7,997 nucleotides of DNA from Sphingobacterium thalpophilum. GTDB taxonomy: Bacteria; Bacteroidota; Bacteroidia; Flavobacteriales; Flavobacteriaceae. A program made the translations under genes and the position numbers. The notes under the pieces were generated by a model. That model was not told where the DNA came from. It saw only the letters and a list, made by a program, of their open reading frames with translations, and searched no databases. The stretch is taken from the NCBI GenBank assembly GCA_943325255.2, contig CALPOS020000094.1, forward strand, positions 1 through 7,997, in the 5' to 3' direction. This document shows positions 1 through 4,893 of this stretch, one piece after another. The stretch's first letter is position 1. Every line of letters starts with the position of its first letter.

Positions 1-407
1 TCAATGGCACTAATAGCGCTTTCTAAAGTGGGTTGCGTAGTATTTAAAGCAAAGCCACACATCGAGTTGACAAAACCTGGTGTGCAAAAACCACATTGCG
101 TTCCCGAACAATCAACCATCGCTTGTTGCGCTTGATTGAGTTTGTTCGGCAAATTGAGTCCTTCAACGGTGACCACATGTTTTCCGTGCACATTAGGCAA
201 TGGTGTCAAACAGGAAGTAGCACTCATGTACGTTAATTTTCCGTTTTTCATAGAACCGATCAAAACGGTACAAGCACCGCAATCGCCTTCACGGCAACCG
301 ATTTTAGTGCCACGCAAGTTTTCGTCGTATCGAATAAAATCGAGTAAAGTCGTCGTTGGCGCTTTATCGGTTTGTATTTTTCGATTATTTAATAGGAATT
401 CAATCAT
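1..407 (-). CDS. xdhA: Xanthine dehydrogenase small subunit, [2Fe-2S] domain (5' part, cut by window edge)
   Basis: Reading the minus strand from an ATG at 407 gives 135 residues with no stop before the window ends, so the gene continues to the left. It begins MIEFLLNNRKIQTD, a plant-ferredoxin-like beta-grasp start. The first [2Fe-2S] cluster motif is GCREGDCGACTVLIG, with Cys38, Cys43 and Cys46 plus Cys66. The second cluster domain starts with QCGFCTPG (Cys105, Cys108), and its remaining CxC pair would lie outside the window. This order is the known electron-transfer module of molybdenum hydroxylases, which pass electrons from the molybdopterin subunit to FAD. The GxxEGDCGACTV form is typical of the XdhA small subunit, in which an FAD domain normally follows; that part cannot be seen here. 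The ATG lies 13 bp after the guaD stop, which implies one operon and supports xanthine as the substrate. A short CO-dehydrogenase-type or isoquinoline-oxidoreductase small subunit is the alternative and cannot be excluded without the rest of the gene. Confidence 0.88.
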   Translation of the reverse strand, partial: MIEFLLNNRKIQTDKAPTTTLLDFIRYDENLRGTKIGCREGDCGACTVLIGSMKNGKLTYMSATSCLTPLPNVHGKHVVTVEGLNLPNKLNQAQQAMVDCSGTQCGFCTPGFVNSMCGFALNTTQPTLESAISAI

Positions 408-420
408 GAAAATCAGGGAA

Positions 421-903
421 TCAATATTCTATTTTGTTGATGCTTTCTGTCCACAAGCGAAAAGCTTCTAATGCTTCTTCTCGCATCAACGGAATTGTTT
501 CTAGTTTGCGGTTGGTGTAAGGGATTTCTAATTCTTCATAGATAAATTGATCATCAAATTGAATATCCGCAGCATCTTTTTTGGTGTTGGCGAAATACAT
601 TCTATCGGGACGTGCCCAATAAATGGCACCTAAGCACATCGGACATGGTTCGCAACTCGTATAAATTTCACAGCCATCCAATTGAAAACTTCCAAGTTCT
701 TTGCAGGCATTTCTTATCGCTACAACCTCAGCATGGGCAGTTGGATCGTTCGATGAAGTTACTTGGTTGGCACCGCGAGCGATGATTTTTCCGTCTTTTA
801 CAATGACTGCACCGAAAGGGCCACCTTTTCCACTCGTTACATTTTCAATCGACAGGCGAATGGCTTCCTGCATAAATTCATTCTTGTTTGTTGTAGCACA
901 CAT
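421..903 (-). CDS. guaD: Guanine deaminase (CDA-fold, GuaD type)
   Basis: This 160-residue cytoplasmic enzyme would hydrolyse guanine to xanthine and ammonia. It has the cytidine-deaminase-fold zinc site: TAHAEV gives His57 as a zinc ligand and Glu59 as the proton shuttle, and SCEPCPMC gives Cys87 and Cys90 as the other ligands. It closely resembles Bacillus subtilis GuaD (156 aa, from memory) rather than TadA or cytosine deaminase. Shared stretches include GGPFGAVIVKDG, SNDPTAHAEV and SCEPCPMCLGAIYWARP, an FDD motif (Asp118 matches the GuaD catalytic-pocket Asp), and a C-terminal EY whose Tyr caps the neighbouring active site in the domain-swapped dimer. The ATG at 903 is preferred over Met11 because the residues before Met11 align with the Bacillus N-terminus. 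It stands 135 bp after the asparaginase gene, so it may have its own promoter, and 13 bp before the xanthine dehydrogenase gene, whose substrate it makes. TAtaTTTA at 921-928 resembles a Bacteroidota -7 box, but I see no well-spaced -33 element. Confidence 0.93.
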   Translation of the reverse strand: MCATTNKNEFMQEAIRLSIENVTSGKGGPFGAVIVKDGKIIARGANQVTSSNDPTAHAEVVAIRNACKELGSFQLDGCEIYTSCEPCPMCLGAIYWARPDRMYFANTKKDAADIQFDDQFIYEELEIPYTNRKLETIPLMREEALEAFRLWTESINKIEY

Positions 904-953
904 TTGATAAATATTTTGGGTAAATATAGGGAAAAGTTAGAAATGTACTAGGT

Positions 954-986
954 CAAGCTTCCCGCCTTTGAATGGTTGGAAGCTTG
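954..986. repeat. Perfect 9-bp inverted repeat between the asparaginase and guaD genes
   Basis: The arms CAAGCTTCC (954-962) and GGAAGCTTG (978-986) are exact reverse complements separated by a 15-nt loop. The element lies 52 bp after the asparaginase stop and 51 bp before the guaD ATG. On the minus strand the stem could form a 3' hairpin that ends or protects the asparaginase transcript. No T-run follows on either strand, so it is not a classical intrinsic terminator. Alternatively it is an operator for the purine operon. The repeat is certain; its function is inferred. Confidence 0.6.
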
Positions 987-1038
987 GTATGATTTAGTAA
1001 AATGAAGTGAAATTACGACTTCGAAAAGCGCAACGATT

Positions 1039-2094
1039 TTAGTTTTTGTAAATGTAGACTTCCATTTTTCCGTCTTTATCTACAGCGCCACGAAACATGC
1101 CATTGGTACTAAATTCCATCGAAATGTTTCCTTTATGATCCACGGCTATTAGTCCACCGCGTCCTTTTATCTCTGTGATTTTTTTAATCACCCTTTTCGC
1201 AGCTGTTTTGAGTTTCAGCTTTTTGTATTCCATCAAAGCAGACACATCATAGGCGGCTACTAGCTTGATGAAATCCTCGCCATGACCGGTGCAAGACACA
1301 GCGCAGGTTTTATTATTGGCATACGTTCCAGCTCCAATTATTGGCGAGTCGCCAATGCGATTGTAGTCTTTATTGACTGTTCCTCCGGTTGAAGTACCCG
1401 CCGCCAGATTTCCAAAACCATCTAGCACGACGCAGCCTACTGTTCCGTATTTATCGGTTGAACTATTGAAAGGTTCTAAATAACCACTGGAGTTGTCATG
1501 ATCTAGTTTCGTCTTTTTAGAATCCTTCACTTTTAAATATTCGTCCCAGCGTGCTTGCGTAAAAAAATAAGTAGAGTCTACAATTTCGATGTTATTCAAT
1601 GCTGCAAATTTCTCCGCTCCTTTGCCGCTTAAAAATACAAATTTTGATTTTCTCATAATCGCTTTCGCGGCACTTATCGGGTTTTTGATTTTGCGTACCG
1701 TGGCAACTGCTCCGGCATCTAGTGATTTTCCGTCCATGATTGCGGCATCCATTTCGTTGGTACCATCATGTGAAAAAACAGAGCCTTTTCCTGCATTAAA
1801 CAGAGGCGAATCTTCTAGAACTTTTATCACCGCTTCAACGACATCAACTGCTTCAGAACCTTGAGCAAGCATTCCATAACCTTTTTGCAGCGCTTCTTTC
1901 ATGGTGTTTAGGTACTCGGTCTCTTTTTCAGGTGTTAAGCCCTTCTTAAGCATATTTCCCGCTCCTCCGTGAATGGCAAGACAAAATTTAGAATTCATTT
2001 TTGGTGTAGTTTCAGTTGGTTTATTTTCTTGAGAAAACACAGCGTAGTAGTTAGTCCAAACAACAAGCACCACAAAATATCGAATCCATTTCAT
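1039..2094 (-). CDS. iaaA: Exported isoaspartyl peptidase / plant-type L-asparaginase (Ntn hydrolase)
   Basis: This 351-residue precursor belongs to the asparaginase type-2 family of N-terminal-nucleophile hydrolases, which cleave themselves and then hydrolyse L-Asn or isoaspartyl dipeptides. Residues 1-21 (MKWIRYFVVLVVW..VFSQ) look like a signal peptide, so the enzyme should be periplasmic or outer-membrane-facing. The mature part opens with AIHGGAG (40-46). FNAGKGSVF (99-107) and NEMDAAIMDG (113-122) follow, both typical of this family. Autocleavage should occur before Thr218 in KYGTVG, giving an alpha subunit of about 195 residues and a beta subunit of 134. Further active-site residues align with E. 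coli EcAIII (Thr197, Arg207, Asp210, Thr230): Thr236 in STGG, Arg246 and Asp249 in NRIGDSP, and Thr269 in CTGHGE. Met33 could be a leaderless internal start, but the hydrophobic N-terminus argues for the longer form. It is 64 bp downstream of the ABC gene. A glycosylasparaginase is a less likely alternative; substrate preference cannot be read from the sequence. Confidence 0.9.
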   Translation of the reverse strand: MKWIRYFVVLVVWTNYYAVFSQENKPTETTPKMNSKFCLAIHGGAGNMLKKGLTPEKETEYLNTMKEALQKGYGMLAQGSEAVDVVEAVIKVLEDSPLFNAGKGSVFSHDGTNEMDAAIMDGKSLDAGAVATVRKIKNPISAAKAIMRKSKFVFLSGKGAEKFAALNNIEIVDSTYFFTQARWDEYLKVKDSKKTKLDHDNSSGYLEPFNSSTDKYGTVGCVVLDGFGNLAAGTSTGGTVNKDYNRIGDSPIIGAGTYANNKTCAVSCTGHGEDFIKLVAAYDVSALMEYKKLKLKTAAKRVIKKITEIKGRGGLIAVDHKGNISMEFSTNGMFRGAVDKDGKMEVYIYKN

Positions 2095-2096
2095 AC

Positions 2097-2130
2097 CAAA
2101 TTTATTATATCGTTACCGCTAGAAGAACAA
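2097..2130 (-). promoter_or_regulatory. Candidate Bacteroidota-type promoter before the asparaginase gene
   Basis: On the minus strand, TTG (2130-2128, within TTTTTG) is followed after 23 nt by TAAATTTG (2104-2097), an exact match to the TAnnTTTG -7 element known from Bacteroides and Flavobacterium. The -7 box ends only 2 nt before the ATG at 2094. Transcription would therefore begin at or inside the start codon, giving a leaderless message, unless translation starts later. The spacer is at the long end of the usual range and the DNA is AT-rich, so a chance match is quite possible. Confidence 0.3.
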
Positions 2131-2158
2131 AAATAAGCTTTCCAATCGATTCTTGTTG

Positions 2159-3829
2159 TTAATTTTCATTCAATTGTATTTCTAGATCATAAGGCAAGCG
2201 GTGCTGCTTATTTCTATCGATAATTACAACGGTATGATTCACTTTATAATCTTTGATGATGGCTACAATTTTCTCGACTAAGAGTTCATCTAAACCTTGG
2301 AAAGGCTCATCTAATAATAGAATTTTCTTGTTTGTCAAAAGGGCTCTTGCCAGCATCAATATCTTACGTTGACTGTACGAAATGTTTTTCCCGTTTTCGA
2401 AGATTGCAGCGTCTAAAATACTTTCATCTTCGTGATCTTTGACATATCCTAGTTGTTGCAACATGGCAAAGGCGGGTGCTCTTTTTTCGTCTTTTCTACT
2501 ATAGGATATGGCTTCAAAAACCGTCTTCCCTATCAAAGGCAATTCATCTGAAAGAATAGTAATTTTTCTGCGCAGTAATTGTTTGTTATAATTGGAAACA
2601 TTTACTTTCCCTACTGTAATCTCCCCTGCGCTTGGTTCGTATAATCCAGCAATTAATTTGAACAAGGTGCTTTTCCCGCTTTGATGTTCACCTGAAATTA
2701 ATGTCAGTGCGTTTGATGGAATTTCAAACGACAGCTCCTTTATGATTGCTTCCTTTCCGGAAAAAGCGAAACTTACTTTATCAAATACAATGCTGCCGGA
2801 TGCTATTTTTTTATCTTCGTCAATGTGACTTAATTCTTCTTCAGCATTAAAAACCTTCAATAATTTGGTAAAGGAAATATCACCAGCTTGCCAAATAAAA
2901 TTGACACTTAATATTCGTTTTAGGACTGGAATCACATTGACCATCGTCATAATAAAAGTCAATAAGTCGTGGCCATGCATTTTATGATTTTCATTATTCA
3001 TTCCGTATGCAACCCATAAAATAATCGCCAACATACCGTAGAGCATAAAAGGCAACAAAGCATAAATCAATGCATACAATTGGTGGTATTTTCGGCCGTA
3101 GTTGTATAAGCTGTTAGAGCCTTTAACGTACTTTTCGTTTTCGATACTTTGTCGATTAAATGCTTTAATGGTTAGCAGAGAATTCAAACGTGAAGACACA
3201 AACGACAAATTAGAAGATCTTTTATTTCTTCTTTTACTCGTAAGAACTTTTAATTTCTTATTTAGATATAGAATCGCAATAAAAATAATTGGGTACGATG
3301 CTACCACAACTAGGGTCAGTTGCGCATTGAGATACGCCAACAAAAGCACCGCCAAAACGAGGTGAATACAATCGTTAAAAAAAGTGATAACTCCTTTAGT
3401 GAGATAGTTTTGTATGGCTGACAAATCTCCGGTATACCGCAACAAATACAAGCCAGTTTCTTTTTTTTGATGTACGGCTAATTTTACATTAAGCTGTCGC
3501 GCAAACAGTCGCTCTCTAATGCTTTTTGAAATCAATTCGCCACTGATTCCGAGATAATATTTCATTAGAAAATCAAATAAAAACTTGGCGAGTAATAAAA
3601 CTCCAAAAACGATAAAAAATGAAGTAATTCCAGTCATATGACCAAATAACACATCGAACATTTTCCCTCTAGCGGAATGTGTGTGCAATGCAATCTGATA
3701 GTATTTCCCTAAAAAAACCGGAATTAAAATGATGGAAACAATACTAAAAAAGCCAAATATAAAGGCAGAAACTATTACTTTTCGGTTATCCTTTATAAAT
3801 TCGACAAGTATCGTTTTTTTAGTTTGCAT
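2159..3829 (-). CDS. ABC exporter half-transporter (TMD-NBD) with atypical ATPase motifs
   Basis: This 556-residue inner-membrane protein has the type IV (B-family exporter) layout. Residues 1-310 form the membrane domain, with hydrophobic segments near 18-40, 68-90, 148-169, 171-189, 251-275 and 288-305. Residues 346-556 form the ATP-binding domain, with Walker A GEHQSGKST (380-388) and Walker B ILLLDEP (503-509) holding the catalytic Glu508. Three normally conserved residues differ when aligned to MsbA-like domains. The Q-loop Gln is Asp428 (ILSDE), the LSGGQ signature reads ISYSQ (483-487), and the H-loop His is Asp538 (VVIIDR). There is no N-terminal C39 peptidase domain, so nothing indicates bacteriocin-type leader cleavage. 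Its ATG lies inside the 3' end of the upstream NTPase gene (ATGCAAACTAA, 11-bp overlap), implying translational coupling and joint function. It should act as a homodimer, or with a partner encoded elsewhere that supplies a canonical signature. The substrate is unknown. Confidence 0.85.
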   Translation of the reverse strand: MQTKKTILVEFIKDNRKVIVSAFIFGFFSIVSIILIPVFLGKYYQIALHTHSARGKMFDVLFGHMTGITSFFIVFGVLLLAKFLFDFLMKYYLGISGELISKSIRERLFARQLNVKLAVHQKKETGLYLLRYTGDLSAIQNYLTKGVITFFNDCIHLVLAVLLLAYLNAQLTLVVVASYPIIFIAILYLNKKLKVLTSKRRNKRSSNLSFVSSRLNSLLTIKAFNRQSIENEKYVKGSNSLYNYGRKYHQLYALIYALLPFMLYGMLAIILWVAYGMNNENHKMHGHDLLTFIMTMVNVIPVLKRILSVNFIWQAGDISFTKLLKVFNAEEELSHIDEDKKIASGSIVFDKVSFAFSGKEAIIKELSFEIPSNALTLISGEHQSGKSTLFKLIAGLYEPSAGEITVGKVNVSNYNKQLLRRKITILSDELPLIGKTVFEAISYSRKDEKRAPAFAMLQQLGYVKDHEDESILDAAIFENGKNISYSQRKILMLARALLTNKKILLLDEPFQGLDELLVEKIVAIIKDYKVNHTVVIIDRNKQHRLPYDLEIQLNEN

Positions 3830-4850
3830 AGTTCTTTTCGAAACAATCTAGTGAGGCGCCCAACATTAATTCTTCGATGGTTAAAACGGGAATATCGGTT
3901 CTGTCTTTTACTTCTTGAATGAGTAGCGGACTCATAGTAAATACGCCACTTAATGCTGCTGGTCGTGCGTCTAAATTAGATAAAAATTCGATACCAAAAA
4001 ACACACCCAAGCTATCTCCACAAGAAAAAATTACGTTATAAATGGTACTCATAAAAGACTTGTCGCGCAGCAAAAATTCTGTTTCCCTTTGCAAGAGTCC
4101 ATCGGCAATTTCCATTACGATATAATCAGGCTTTGATGGCGCTAGTTTATGAAGCAATGTTTGGTACAAATTTAACAATTCTTGCTTCCCACACATATAA
4201 GTAGAGGGAAAACCTGCATCGGTAAAATCAACCGTAACATCAGCGCCACAATCGTACACCAAATCCATATCTTTTGTGTAGCAAGTTCCTGTGAGTTTGA
4301 TAAACGCTACTTTTTTGCCTGTCGTTTTTAAACCTCTAGCCAAATAGGCTGCCGTGGTGGTTTTTCCGCTATCCATTGACGAACCCAAAGATAAGATGAC
4401 TTTGGCGTTATTGGGTACGGTTGCATTGAAAGTAACCTCTGGATTTACTTTATGCACGGTATTAATGACTTTACCGTTGGCTACGGCGTAACCAATTAGT
4501 CTCACTTGCGTAGCTGGAATATGTTTAAATCGTTCGTGTTTTGATTTTAATATCCCTATGGCGCCACCGGCTCCTAAAATATCAAGGAATTCCGTTGGTT
4601 GCTCTGGTACGTAACCTTCAAATTGTTCAGTAGCATATCGATTGGCAAAAGCAGCCATGATAATGTCGCCTTCGATAATAGTCATAATTCGTTTGGATTC
4701 GGACTGGATGGTGTAGTGCTTTCCAATGCTTAGTACTTCGAAAACAGCCACATCACCTCTTTTAGGGGTATAGGTTGAAACAATCGATTTATCGATTTCA
4801 AAATTTTTGACGTCTTTACAGATTATGGTTTTTTTGATTTTGCTTAGCAT
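3819..4850 (-). CDS. P-loop NTPase of unrecognised family (MobB/dethiobiotin-synthetase-like fold suspected)
   Basis: I do not recognise this 343-residue protein by name. No signal peptide or membrane segment is evident, so it should be cytoplasmic. Residues 1-150 form an N-terminal domain rich in beta-type segments with the distinctive stretches EGDIIMAAFANRYATEQFEG (60-79) and LGAGGAIGIL (92-101). Residues 151-343 form a nucleotide-binding domain with a P-loop GSSMDSGKTTTA (156-167). KKVAFIKLTGT (179-189) follows, then DCGADVTVDF (200-209) and YIVMEIADG (243-251), where a Walker-B or switch-like acid is expected. The order P-loop, basic 'xxxIK' strand, then a Gly-Ala-Asp turn recalls MobB and related SIMIBI-class NTPases; this is inference from pattern only. 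Six Cys (11, 190, 201, 220, 277, 336), three of them clustered at 190-220, might bind metal or form a reactive site. The start at 4850 lies 43 bp after the secreted-protein gene with no visible terminator. The 3' end overlaps the ABC exporter gene by 11 bp, so the two probably form a functional unit. Confidence 0.8.
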   Translation of the reverse strand: MLSKIKKTIICKDVKNFEIDKSIVSTYTPKRGDVAVFEVLSIGKHYTIQSESKRIMTIIEGDIIMAAFANRYATEQFEGYVPEQPTEFLDILGAGGAIGILKSKHERFKHIPATQVRLIGYAVANGKVINTVHKVNPEVTFNATVPNNAKVILSLGSSMDSGKTTTAAYLARGLKTTGKKVAFIKLTGTCYTKDMDLVYDCGADVTVDFTDAGFPSTYMCGKQELLNLYQTLLHKLAPSKPDYIVMEIADGLLQRETEFLLRDKSFMSTIYNVIFSCGDSLGVFFGIEFLSNLDARPAALSGVFTMSPLLIQEVKDRTDIPVLTIEELMLGASLDCFEKNYAN

Positions 4851-4893
4851 ACTATATATTTTAATAATGAAGAGACTAGTGAAATTTTAAATT

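Noticed and set aside
136..471. 111-residue plus-strand open frame
   Set aside because: It lies antisense to the xdhA start and the guaD end, both of which have clear family motifs; its translation has no recognisable domain.
954..986. Intrinsic (Rho-independent) terminator
   Set aside because: The stem is perfect, but the loop is long at 15 nt and no run of T follows on either strand, so it is kept only as an inverted repeat.
2105..2158. Terminator hairpin after the ABC gene
   Set aside because: Only short imperfect matches (AGAACAA with TTGTTGT) are present and there is no stable stem, so no terminator was called.
3819..3829. Frameshift or sequencing error joining the NTPase and ABC genes
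   Set aside because: Both proteins have complete, sensible ends, and the 11-bp ATG/TAA overlap is a normal arrangement for coupled genes.
4851..4893. Separate promoter for the NTPase gene
   Set aside because: The 43-bp spacer is AT-rich but contains no TAnnTTTG box; read-through or an element inside the upstream gene is as likely.
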